64,000 nucleotides of DNA from contig LT827126.1 in NCBI GenBank assembly GCA_900169975.1, positions 620,001 to 684,000 of the forward strand, written 5' to 3'. The position numbers were made by a program, and so were the translations under genes. Below, piece after piece: positions 15,198 through 22,628 of the stretch. The notes under the pieces are model-generated. The model was not told the DNA's origin. It did not search any database and saw only the letters and a program-made list of their open reading frames with translations. The stretch is from Pseudoflavonifractor sp. Marseille-P3106. Lineage in GTDB: Bacteria > Bacillota > Clostridia > Oscillospirales > Oscillospiraceae. Numbering within the stretch: the stretch's first letter is position 1; each line of letters starts with the position of its first letter.

Positions 15198-15397
15198 TGG
15201 CTAAAAAAGGAATGGCCCGCCCGGACTGGACACACACACATCCCAGAAATGATCTTCCTCCCGTGCCGGAGATCCAGGGCAAGGCAAAACACGGAAAAGC
15301 ACACGCGAAACCGATCATCGCCGGCACCAGCGGACCGGATCTGAAGGTTTATCATGACCTAAATGGAGACAGTTCCGTTGAGAGGCCTCACTCTTGA
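15197..15397 (+). CDS. Small hypothetical protein (second of a coupled pair)
   Basis: A 66-residue basic protein: MAKKGMARPDWTHTHPRND, then PVPEIQGKAKHGKAHAKPI and a C-terminal half with IAGTSGPDLKVYHDL. GGAGG lies 6-7 bases before the ATG, which overlaps the stop of the upstream gene. It is rich in His, Lys and Pro, with no catalytic motif and no membrane segment. The partner is acidic at its C-terminus, so the two could interact, but that is only conjecture. Confidence 0.55.
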   Translation: MAKKGMARPDWTHTHPRNDLPPVPEIQGKAKHGKAHAKPIIAGTSGPDLKVYHDLNGDSSVERPHS

Positions 15398-15403
15398 CCC
15401 GTG

Positions 15404-15430
15404 AAACCGCCCCGGCCAGGGGCGGTTTTT
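15404..15430 (+). terminator. Terminator after the small-protein pair
   Basis: AAACCGCCCC (15404-15413), loop GGCCA, GGGGCGGTTT (15419-15428), then further T residues. Confidence 0.88.
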
Positions 15431-15534
15431 CTTTGTCGCGATCGCTCCCCTCTGCGCCGCCCGCCCGGATTGCGGGCAAGGCATTGCTTTTCCCGGCTCT
15501 TGCTGATATACTTTCAAAGAAGGGGGGTAAACTC

Positions 15535-15762
15535 ATGAAAAAAGCATCCAATATTGCGTTTATTGCGGTATCCGTTGCCACCATACTCGAATACCTGTTT
15601 GTGTGCGGTATGTTTACGGGTCCCCTGATGATGATGCTTGCGCTGATCGTCGGCGCTATAAATGTGGCAGTTTCCATCAGGAATCGCGACTATCATGTCG
15701 CTGTCCTGTACGTTATTGCAGCGGTTTCCCTGTGCATGGGATATTGGAAATCAATGTTTTAA
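15535..15762 (+). CDS. Small two-helix membrane protein
   Basis: A 75-residue protein with hydrophobic spans around residues 5-45 (IAFIAVSVATILEYLFV, then GPLMMMLALIVGAINVAVSI) and a third near the C-terminus (VAVLYVIAAVSLCMGYW). The ATG at 15535 follows AGGGGGG; the longer reading frame from 15394 runs through the previous terminator. No family is recognised. It is a single gene between two terminators. Confidence 0.6.
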   Translation: MKKASNIAFIAVSVATILEYLFVCGMFTGPLMMMLALIVGAINVAVSIRNRDYHVAVLYVIAAVSLCMGYWKSMF

Positions 15763-15768
15763 CACTCC

Positions 15769-15795
15769 GCCCCTGAACTGGGGCTGTTTTCTTTT
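15769..15795 (+). terminator. Terminator after the small membrane protein
   Basis: GCCCC (15769-15773), loop TGAACT, GGGGC (15780-15784), then TGTTTTCTTTT. Short stem but good T-tract. Confidence 0.65.
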
Positions 15796-15973
15796 CAGCT
15801 TCGCTCCAACAGATCCATTTATAGAAAGGTTTTGGGGGATCCAGCCTGTCCGGCTGCCCCCACGCTGCAAATATTTTTGGTTTGTAGGAAAAACAGATGA
15901 CAAAATACCCGTTGTTTGGTAAAATAAAATCAATAACAGTTGAAATATTGGGAATCTTAATGCGGAGCGTATC

Positions 15974-17080
15974 ATGAGGGAATTCTACATAGTTATCTCC
16001 ACGATCAACATCCTTGCACTGTTGATTATGGTCTACATCATCCATAAAAGTAATGTAATCGATCAAAGAGAGCGGCTTTTTTTCCAGCTCTCTATTTTTG
16101 TGACTATCTTTGTGATTGCCGCCGAGATTTTGACCGTTTATTTTGACGGTGCCCACCCTACCCACCGGCTTCTCTGCGTCATAGGAAATATGGCGGGATT
16201 TTCCATGTCCCCAGTCATCCCCCTCCTGCTTGGGTGCATGATCAGCGACCGATTTCAAAAGCTGGACTGGTTGTTTGGTGTGCCGGCCCTGATCAACCTC
16301 ATCTTATCCCTCCTCTCCACCGTATTTCCCTTTATTTTTACGGTGAGCGCGGACAATGTGTATCAGCGCGGAGAATCCTTCTGGGTGTTCACTGCCGCAT
16401 ATGCTCTGAGTACGCTCTACCTGTTCTTTCAAACGCTCAATGCCTCCAAACGGTATCAAAACAGCAACCGTTTTGTCCTGTTTGCCCTGTTGCTGTTCAT
16501 GCTGCTCGGCACTTCCGTGCAGGTGCTGCGGCCTTCCCTGCATGTATCCTGGCTGTGCATCTCCATGTCCATATGCCTCTATTATGTCTATTACAGCGAG
16601 CTGCGCCACCAGATCGACGGCCTGACCTGGCTTCTCACCCGGCGCACATATGAGGAATCCCTGAATAAAATCCGCGGCAGAAAAAACGTCACCTTCTTCA
16701 TTTTTGACATCGACAACTTTAAATGCATCAACGACCGGTACGGCCACCCCTTCGGAGATTTCTGCATCAAGTCCACCGCCAACTGCATCAAAGATGTATT
16801 CTCCAAAAACGGCCTGTGTTTCCGTACCGGCGGCGACGAGTTCTGCGTCATCAGCGACTGTGTGGATACGGACACCGTCCAATCCCTCTACCAAAAATTT
16901 CTCAGTGAGATCAACCTCATGCGCAAAGAAAACCCGTCCCTGCCCATGGTTTCCATCGGATATGCCTCCTACAACAAAAAATCGGGTACCATTGGCGAGG
17001 CGATCTTCAACGCTGACCAGCAGATGTATTGCTTCAAGCAATCCCGAAAGTATGCCCCACCTTCCACAGTAAATCAATGA
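15974..17080 (+). CDS. Membrane-anchored diguanylate cyclase (GGDEF domain)
   Basis: A 368-residue protein with about seven hydrophobic helices (1-210) and a C-terminal GGDEF domain that makes cyclic di-GMP from GTP. Domain motifs are FDIDNFKCINDRYGHPFGD (244-262) and the catalytic GGDEF at 286-290, intact. The usual DxLTGL entry motif is DGLTWLLTRR, slightly divergent. The inhibitory RxxD I-site just upstream of GGDEF is absent (FSKNG there), so product feedback is probably lost. The membrane part resembles 7TM-type sensors, with the ligand unknown. It stands alone between terminators in the accessory stretch. Confidence 0.9.
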   Translation: MREFYIVISTINILALLIMVYIIHKSNVIDQRERLFFQLSIFVTIFVIAAEILTVYFDGAHPTHRLLCVIGNMAGFSMSPVIPLLLGCMISDRFQKLDWLFGVPALINLILSLLSTVFPFIFTVSADNVYQRGESFWVFTAAYALSTLYLFFQTLNASKRYQNSNRFVLFALLLFMLLGTSVQVLRPSLHVSWLCISMSICLYYVYYSELRHQIDGLTWLLTRRTYEESLNKIRGRKNVTFFIFDIDNFKCINDRYGHPFGDFCIKSTANCIKDVFSKNGLCFRTGGDEFCVISDCVDTDTVQSLYQKFLSEINLMRKENPSLPMVSIGYASYNKKSGTIGEAIFNADQQMYCFKQSRKYAPPSTVNQ

Positions 17081-17115
17081 GGCAGACAATGCCACAGTCC
17101 AGCAAGGATGTTTCC

Positions 17116-17156
17116 AAACGCGGCAGCTATGACAATCATCATAGCTGCCGCGTTTT
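17116..17156. terminator. Terminator after the diguanylate cyclase
   Basis: A perfect 17-bp stem: AAACGCGGCAGCTATGA (17116-17132) with its complement at 17139-17155, six-base loop, then a short T tail. It can act in both directions. Confidence 0.88.
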
Positions 17157-17277
17157 GCTCTTTGAGGGTTTGGAACACCTCACGACAAGATCGTCACACA
17201 ATGGCGCATCTCGCTGCAGCCATGCTGTGGTTGTAACAATAATTTGCTCATCTTATAATAAAGCTGGTGCAGGATAT
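17157..17277. other. Intergenic stretch before padR
   Basis: I see no gene or clear motif between the terminator and the padR stop. Base composition becomes noticeably AT-richer here, marking the left side of the padR-fetAB patch. Confidence 0.4.
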
Positions 17278-17583
17278 TTATATGATCTCATCGGTAAGTT
17301 CTCTTATCTTTTCTTTGGCTTTATCAAGCACTTCAATACCATCATTTGTGATGGAATAATATTTTCGTACTTTTCCCCCCGAAGTTTTATTCTCCACATA
17401 AAGCAGTCCTAATTTTTCCATATTGTGCAAGATAGGATAAATTGTTCCGGAACTTATTTCATATCCGTGCTTTTTTAACTCCTCAATCATCCAGGATCCA
17501 AAAAACGGCTCATTTTTTGCATGGTGCAAAATATGTATCTGAATAAAACCCAAAAATAATTTTCTTAGAACCGACTCTTGCAT
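17278..17583 (-). CDS. PadR-family transcriptional regulator
   Basis: A 101-residue winged-helix repressor. The PadR core is clear: LFLGFIQIHILHHAKNEPFFGSWMIEELKKHGY, recognition helix SSGTIYPILHNMEKLGLL, and the wing with GGKVRKYYSITNDG, followed by a C-terminal dimerisation helix. It is divergent from the fetAB-like genes and shares a 99-base control region with an inverted repeat, so it probably represses both. It is AT-rich compared with the chromosome, like its partners. GGAGGGAT precedes the ATG. Confidence 0.92.
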   Translation of the reverse strand: MQESVLRKLFLGFIQIHILHHAKNEPFFGSWMIEELKKHGYEISSGTIYPILHNMEKLGLLYVENKTSGGKVRKYYSITNDGIEVLDKAKEKIRELTDEII

Positions 17584-17607
17584 TTTTATCCCTCCTATGG
17601 TAAACTT

Positions 17608-17630
17608 TCAATATTGGATTTCGATATTGA
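17608..17630. promoter_or_regulatory. Candidate PadR operator
   Basis: TCAATAT (17608-17614) and ATATTGA (17624-17630) form an inverted repeat separated by nine bases in the divergent padR/fetA control region. Binding by this PadR is inferred from position. Confidence 0.5.
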
Positions 17631-17682
17631 TTTTCGCTATCATAGTTTATCATAAAATAACAAAACAAGCAAGGTGTAGAAC

Positions 17683-18300
17683 ATGACCTTATTTTCACTT
17701 AAAGGTGTTAAATTCAAAGACATTATTTCCTATCCCAATATAGAAATTGAGCAGGGAAAAACAACTTTTATATGTGGAAAAAGCGGCTGCGGCAAAAGCA
17801 CAATGCTAAAGCTGCTGAACGGTGTGGAAGCCTTTGACAGCGGAAGCCTGCAATACTGCGGAAAAGAAATTACCGAATATGATTCGATAGAGCTTAGACG
17901 GGAGGTTTTGCTTTGCGGTCAATCTGTTTATCTGTTTGATGGCGATATCAGAGAAAACTTTAAACAATTTTACGCATATCGAGATCTTCCCTCTCCTGAT
18001 GACAATGTTATAAAGGATTACCTGGCTGTTTGTTCGGCAAACTTTAAGCTCAGCACAAACTGCGCCACCATGTCGGGAGGAGAACGGCAGCGCGTCTTTA
18101 TTTCTATCTGTCTTTCCTTCGCGCCAAAGGTGCTTTTACTTGATGAACCCACAAGTGCCCTGGATGAGAATACCTCAACTGAGCTTTTCGAAAATATTCT
18201 GAGATATTGCTCAAAAAGGGATATCACCGTTATTGCGATTTCACACAACACTTCGCTTGTTCGGCAATTTGCTGATGCAACCATCAATTTGGAGGACTGA
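17683..18300 (+). CDS. fetA: ABC transporter ATPase, FetA/YbbL-like
   Basis: A 205-residue ATPase of a two-component exporter. Walker A is GKSGCGKST (32-40), the signature is MSGGERQR and Walker B is VLLLDEPTSALDE. The next gene encodes the UPF0014/FetB permease, which identifies the pair. In E. coli FetAB exports iron and protects from oxidative stress. The start follows an AGGTG site. With four bases between the genes, they are co-transcribed. Confidence 0.85.
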   Translation: MTLFSLKGVKFKDIISYPNIEIEQGKTTFICGKSGCGKSTMLKLLNGVEAFDSGSLQYCGKEITEYDSIELRREVLLCGQSVYLFDGDIRENFKQFYAYRDLPSPDDNVIKDYLAVCSANFKLSTNCATMSGGERQRVFISICLSFAPKVLLLDEPTSALDENTSTELFENILRYCSKRDITVIAISHNTSLVRQFADATINLED

Positions 18301-18303
18301 TAA

Positions 18304-19077
18304 ATGAATGGAATCGTAAAATTAAATCTATTGCAGTTTTTACTTATTTATCTTTTACTCCTTGTTGTTCTTGCCATCATGAAAAAATGCAAAATCAACC
18401 AGACAAAGCTTCTCGTTGTTGCGAGTATGAGAATGACGGCGCAGCTTGTGCTCGCCGGATTTGTACTGACCTATATATTCAAGAATCCTCACCCTCCTTT
18501 TACAGTTGGGTATCTTGTTTTGATGAGCGGATTCTCTGTTTATACGGTATTGTCACGAAATAAGGACCTTAACAGACGATTTAAGGGTGTTGTCGCCTTG
18601 TCGCTGGTAACAACCGGACTCGCAATCGTAGTGTTTTTCATCACAGCGGTTGTGAAGGTCAACTTTTTCAATCCGCAATATACCATTCCCATCAGCGGTA
18701 TGATAATGGGAAACGCAATGACAGGAGTAAGTCTTGGGCTTAAAACCTTTACCCAGAACATTAAGACAGAACGGGGAAAAATTGATACACTTATAAATCT
18801 GGGTGTAACGCCTCAAAAAATCCTGACACCGTTTGTTAATACATCACTGGAAACGGCACTTTTACCCACGCTCAACTCCATGCTCGGCATGGGGGTAATC
18901 TCGCTTCCGGGAATGATGACAGGACAAATTTTATCCGGCACACTCCCCACAACAGCAATTTTGTATCAGATTGCTATCATCATTGCGATTACGGCTGTCA
19001 CTTGCGTTTCTGTGTTCTGCTCCCTGTTTTTTGGATATAGAACGCTGTATAACAAACGAAACCAAATGATTATTTAA
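18304..19077 (+). CDS. fetB: ABC exporter permease, FetB/YbbM (UPF0014) family
   Basis: A 257-residue permease with about seven transmembrane helices. Typical UPF0014 features are ASMRMTAQLVLAGFVLTYIF, then PISGMIMGNAMTGVSLGLKTF and the C-terminal block SLPGMMTGQILSGT. The family exports iron, or possibly other metals. The gene is AT-rich like fetA and padR, so the three probably arrived together. No Fur or DtxR-like box is evident; PadR control would be an unusual arrangement for a metal exporter. Confidence 0.9.
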   Translation: MNGIVKLNLLQFLLIYLLLLVVLAIMKKCKINQTKLLVVASMRMTAQLVLAGFVLTYIFKNPHPPFTVGYLVLMSGFSVYTVLSRNKDLNRRFKGVVALSLVTTGLAIVVFFITAVVKVNFFNPQYTIPISGMIMGNAMTGVSLGLKTFTQNIKTERGKIDTLINLGVTPQKILTPFVNTSLETALLPTLNSMLGMGVISLPGMMTGQILSGTLPTTAILYQIAIIIAITAVTCVSVFCSLFFGYRTLYNKRNQMII

Positions 19078-19119
19078 TTATAATGCACGTAAGCACTTGA
19101 GATTATGAGCATAAGGCCA

Positions 19120-19158
19120 AATTAGGGCATCACCGCTTTTCAACGGTGATGCCCTAAA
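19120..19158. terminator. Bidirectional terminator between fetB and folT
   Basis: TTAGGGCATCACCG (from about 19123) pairs with CGGTGATGCCCTAA (ending about 19156) across a short loop with T/A tracts on both sides. It serves convergent fetB and folT. Confidence 0.85.
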
Positions 19159-19216
19159 AACATCCTTATCAAAAGGACACTAAGATCCCTGGGTTTTCGC
19201 CCGGGAGCTCTTCCGC

Positions 19217-19831
19217 TCAGTACAGACTCAGCCGATTCCCCATGTCTCCGGGGATCAGCCCCGTCCGGCTCAGGGGAGGCAGCAGGGCCGCCAGCAGGAA
19301 GCAAAGCATGGCAGTCTGCACCGGCAGCATCACCACGTTCTTCACAAGACTGGTGGTCATATAGTAGAGATACCCCTTGCTGTACAGCACCGCGCTCCAC
19401 ACGGAGCCCAGGACGACGTTGAGGGCGTTGGTAGCCAGCTTGGCCAGAAAGATCCGTACCACCGTAGGCCGGGCCCGGTAAAGAAACAGGGCATAGATCA
19501 TGGTCCCCAGCATGGTGGTGAGGGCATAGCCAGGAAAATAGGCGCCCGTGGGATGAATCAAAAAAGACACTGTGTCCTCGGCAAAGCCGAAGACCAGAGC
19601 GGTCACCGGCCCGCCCACCATACCGCAGACGCTCCGGCCCAGGAAACCCCAGGTCACCCGAACACCCCCGTCCCCCAAGTGGATGGAGGGCACATAGGAC
19701 AGAGCCACACAGACGGCGATCATCAGGGCCGCGAACGCCAGCATGCGTGGTTTGCGGAAGTCGGCTGCGGCGGTGCGCCAATAGACGGCGGAAAAAGGGC
19801 TGAGATTGCGGGTGTTTTCGGTTTTTGGCAT
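19217..19831 (-). CDS. folT: Folate ECF transporter S component
   Basis: A 204-residue membrane protein, the substrate-binding component that joins an ECF A/T module to import folates. It has about six hydrophobic segments. The FolT-like opening is MLAFAALMIAVCVALSYV followed by GGVRVTWGFLGRSVCGMVGGPVTALVFGFAEDTVSFLIHP. The ATG at 19831 has a GGAGGA site. A THF riboswitch precedes it, which supports folate specificity. The ECF module genes are not in the window, as usual for group II transporters. Confidence 0.9.
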   Translation of the reverse strand: MPKTENTRNLSPFSAVYWRTAAADFRKPRMLAFAALMIAVCVALSYVPSIHLGDGGVRVTWGFLGRSVCGMVGGPVTALVFGFAEDTVSFLIHPTGAYFPGYALTTMLGTMIYALFLYRARPTVVRIFLAKLATNALNVVLGSVWSAVLYSKGYLYYMTTSLVKNVVMLPVQTAMLCFLLAALLPPLSRTGLIPGDMGNRLSLY

Positions 19832-19833
19832 AA

Positions 19834-19893
19834 AAATTCCTCCTTCTGTGCATCGGCAGCCCCTAAAGGGATACCGCACAGAGGAGGAATTTC
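19834..19893 (-). promoter_or_regulatory. Shine-Dalgarno-sequestering hairpin of folT
   Basis: On the minus strand AAATTCCTCCTCTGTGC (from 19893) can pair with GCACAGAAGGAGGAATTT (to 19834), with a single-base bulge. The second arm contains the folT ribosome site AAGGAGGA, so the fold would block translation. It lies between the riboswitch aptamer and the start codon and is the likely expression platform. Confidence 0.7.
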
Positions 19894-19914
19894 AACGTTA
19901 GCCGCCTCGTATGC

Positions 19915-20026
19915 GGCAGCGGGATGCGGGACCAGCACTGCGGCGCGCGCCTTTCGTCCAGCGGACAACTCCCCGTCCCGCCGGCACTGGCCCTTCCGGG
20001 CTTGACACGCTGGTCCCTACTCTGCC
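19915..20026 (-). ncRNA. Tetrahydrofolate (THF/folT) riboswitch
   Basis: The minus-strand leader has GCAGAGTAG followed by GGACCAGC, then near the other end GCTGGTCC and CGCATCCCGCTGC. This reproduces the THF aptamer layout: P1, conserved GAGUAG/GCAUCCG internal loop, then P2 (GGACCAGC with GCTGGTCC), then two further hairpins inside. It lies just upstream of folT, the commonest target. A covariance search would settle it. Confidence 0.8.
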
Positions 20027-20037
20027 TTTGTGGTCTC

Positions 20038-20066
20038 ATCATACCGCGCCCGGCCCGAAAAGGCAA
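20038..20066 (-). promoter_or_regulatory. Promoter of the folT riboswitch transcript
   Basis: Minus-strand TTGCCT (20061-20066), 17-base spacer, TATGAT (20038-20043), about 10 bases before the aptamer. Confidence 0.6.
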
Positions 20067-20114
20067 GAAAATCCAGCAAAAAAGCGCGGAGAAGTTCTCC
20101 CCCCTTCCCGCCCG

Positions 20115-20711
20115 TTATTTGGACAGTACGCCCAATTCCGCCAAAGCGTCGTAGCCGTAAAACACATTGAGGGCCTCCAGCAGGGCGTTGGCGGTGAGAT
20201 GTTCCGGCAGATCAAGCCTCTCCAGCAGTTCCTTTCGCCGGGCGGCGGAATCCGGAGTGCCCGAGAGTCCGGCGGCAAACAGGTCGCCCTTGGTGATCTG
20301 CCGCCTGGGGTGTTCTCCCTCCCCCGGGTCGTCCAGGAAGGTGGCCCCCGCCTGACGGAGGGCCTGCTCCAGTACCTGGGGCGGCATCCCCTCCACCCCC
20401 AGCTTGCCCTCCTTCCCCGGCTGCCGCTTCCGGCGCTCCTTGCCGTAGCGGTCTGGGACGTAGGCATGCTTGATCAGCGCCGGGTCAATGGCCCCCTTGA
20501 GAAAATTTCGGATGACAAACCCCGCCCCGTCGGAGTCGGTGAGGACAATGAGCCCCCGCTCCCGGGCGATGCGGCGCAGCAGCCTGAGCTGCTGCTCGTC
20601 TTTGAAGATCCCGAAGCCGGAGGTCTCTAAAATGATCCCATCCACCAGCTGGGAGAGCGTATTTTTATCGTAGCGGCCTTCCACCACGATGGCCTCTTTG
20701 ATGTGCAGCAT
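20115..20711 (-). CDS. rnmV: Ribonuclease M5
   Basis: A 198-residue Toprim endonuclease that trims 5S rRNA precursors in low-GC Gram-positives. The Toprim glutamate is in IVVEGRYDKN (near 11) and the DxD motif is VLTDSDGAGF (near 59). The C-terminal part, from about residue 120, matches the DUF4093 module that follows Toprim in clostridial RNase M5. It is translated just after the DUF4914 gene (three bases apart). B. subtilis rnmV neighbours ksgA; that context is absent here. Confidence 0.85.
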   Translation of the reverse strand: MLHIKEAIVVEGRYDKNTLSQLVDGIILETSGFGIFKDEQQLRLLRRIARERGLIVLTDSDGAGFVIRNFLKGAIDPALIKHAYVPDRYGKERRKRQPGKEGKLGVEGMPPQVLEQALRQAGATFLDDPGEGEHPRRQITKGDLFAAGLSGTPDSAARRKELLERLDLPEHLTANALLEALNVFYGYDALAELGVLSK

Positions 20712-20714
20712 GGT

Positions 20715-22589
20715 TCACTCCAGTCCCAGGGGCAGAATGGCACAGTAGTCCTCCAGCGTGCCTCCCCGGCGGAAGCAGTCCAGGATCTGACGGCCCACCG
20801 GATGGAGCTCCGGCACATCATACTCCGCCAGCTCCCGGGTGAAAAAGTCGGTGAGGATGCGGGCGCCGGTGTCGTAGCCCTCCAACCCCAGCCGCTCCTG
20901 GAGCTCGGGCCGCAGAAATTTGGGGGAGAGATACTGGCCGTCCACTTTCATCTCCCGGAGGGAGTAGCCCAGAATGGGGCAGCGGGCGGGCACCAATCGA
21001 TCCAGACGCATATTCACCCCGCCCCGGCGGGCGAGATACTCCCGGGCGATCCACTCGGCGGAGAAGCCTACCCGGTAGATGCCGATATGCTGGTTGGGAA
21101 TGAGCACGTAGCGGGTGGCGGGGCAGTTCAGGATCTGCTCCAGCAGAAGGTTGGCCTGCTTCACCCGCTCCCCGGTGGCAAAGGGCCAGTAGGAACCCAC
21201 TCCCTCGCTGGCCAGGGAGGCGTCCCCGCTGACGCTGGGGTTGTTGTAGCCCCGGGGGGCCACCAGCCGCCACAGCCAGGCCAGGGCCGGGGGCAGGATG
21301 TGCATCAGGCCTACGATGCCGTAGCTGGGATGCTCCGCCGTGGCGGGGGGCATCCGCACGCCGAAGCTGCGCACGTCCACCTCGACCGGGCCGGACACCA
21401 CCCGGTCGATCATCCTGCGGGGGATGATGACCCGAGGATTGGGGCAGGGGGTCCCGTCGGAGTCCAGGGCATGTTCCCACAGAAGGCATGTGGCCCTGGG
21501 CACCCCCTGGAGGTTGAAGAAGATCAGCGGCTCCCTGGTGTGGATGGAGATCCGCTCATAGGTGGGGTCGCAGCCGTATTCGGTGATGCCGTCCACCCGG
21601 ACAAACCACCCGTCCTCTCCGTCGGCCAGGGCCAGCTTTCCGTTGGCGGGCTGAAAACCGGGGTGGCAGAGGGCCATGTCGTCGGTGACCGGCTCGATGG
21701 TGCAGGTGTCGCTCATACTGATGTAGTGTCTGGTGCCGGTAACGGTGTTCAGCCCCACCAGCACCCGGCCGTCCTCCTCCCGTCGGACGTCCTGCAAGAG
21801 TTCGCTCTTGCCGCCGCCGGAGGCCCCCTCGTGCATCATCACCATCTCGTTTTCATAGGGAGTGATGATCCGGGCAGCGGAGGCGTGGGCGGTGACCCAC
21901 CCCTCCCGCTCCCCGATGTCCAGCAGCACGCTGTATACGCCCTTTTTGGCAGAGGGACCAGGATAAAGGTTGTAGGAAAAGATCTCGTGAAGATCCTCTC
22001 CCCTGCTGTGGACCACCACCTGCCTGCCGTCAAAGCAGGTGTGCCGGAAGGGGGGCGCCACATAGATAATGGCCCGGGGGGTAAAGGCCTTCACCTCCCG
22101 GATATTCACAAATGCCTGAAGCTGGGAGAGGGCAAAGGCAAAGAAGGCCGCGTTCCTTGGACAGACCAGCGCCGCCTCGTAGCCGTAGTCATAGCCTCCG
22201 GCCTTGAAGGGGACCAGCACCAGCTCCTGGGTGGAGAGCCACCGCATGGTCTCCTTCCGGACTTCGGCAAAGGGGCGGCCGTACACCGCTTCAAACCGGG
22301 GCTTGTCGGTTGGCAGGCAGTCGGCCAGGCGCATACTGTCCGGGTCCCGGCGGCGCATGTAATCCTCCGCGAAATTCACCACCGCCCCGTTCCGGCAGCG
22401 GACCACACCGGCCTCCCGCACCAGTTCCCCGTCCACCTCATAGCTCACATCGATCTTGTCGGTGCGGCTGTTGCCGAAGATGAGCTCAAAGAGCACTTCC
22501 TTGCTCTCCGGCACGATGACGCTTGGACTGTGCTCCACCACCTGAGCCAGTTCTTCGGGAAGGTCGAAACGATCCATTAAAATATTCAT
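20715..22589 (-). CDS. DUF4914 family protein with a PEPCK-like P-loop
   Basis: A large 624-residue protein of unknown function. Residues 255-262 (GASGGGKS), in the setting MVMMHEGASGGGKSELL, form a Walker A-like loop resembling the kinase-1 motif of PEP carboxykinase and HPr kinase. A second acidic stretch (VLLDIGEREGW) precedes it. The C-terminal half has conserved-looking blocks such as PNPRVIIPRRMIDRV, GVRMPP and RGYNNPSVSGD. The family occurs in Clostridia and Bacteroides; an ATP- or GTP-dependent phosphotransfer role is plausible but not shown. It is followed directly by rnmV. Confidence 0.75.
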   Translation of the reverse strand: MNILMDRFDLPEELAQVVEHSPSVIVPESKEVLFELIFGNSRTDKIDVSYEVDGELVREAGVVRCRNGAVVNFAEDYMRRRDPDSMRLADCLPTDKPRFEAVYGRPFAEVRKETMRWLSTQELVLVPFKAGGYDYGYEAALVCPRNAAFFAFALSQLQAFVNIREVKAFTPRAIIYVAPPFRHTCFDGRQVVVHSRGEDLHEIFSYNLYPGPSAKKGVYSVLLDIGEREGWVTAHASAARIITPYENEMVMMHEGASGGGKSELLQDVRREEDGRVLVGLNTVTGTRHYISMSDTCTIEPVTDDMALCHPGFQPANGKLALADGEDGWFVRVDGITEYGCDPTYERISIHTREPLIFFNLQGVPRATCLLWEHALDSDGTPCPNPRVIIPRRMIDRVVSGPVEVDVRSFGVRMPPATAEHPSYGIVGLMHILPPALAWLWRLVAPRGYNNPSVSGDASLASEGVGSYWPFATGERVKQANLLLEQILNCPATRYVLIPNQHIGIYRVGFSAEWIAREYLARRGGVNMRLDRLVPARCPILGYSLREMKVDGQYLSPKFLRPELQERLGLEGYDTGARILTDFFTRELAEYDVPELHPVGRQILDCFRRGGTLEDYCAILPLGLE

Positions 22590-22628
22590 CTCCAGGAACC
22601 TCGCTTTCTGTTCGCGCGCGAATCGCAG

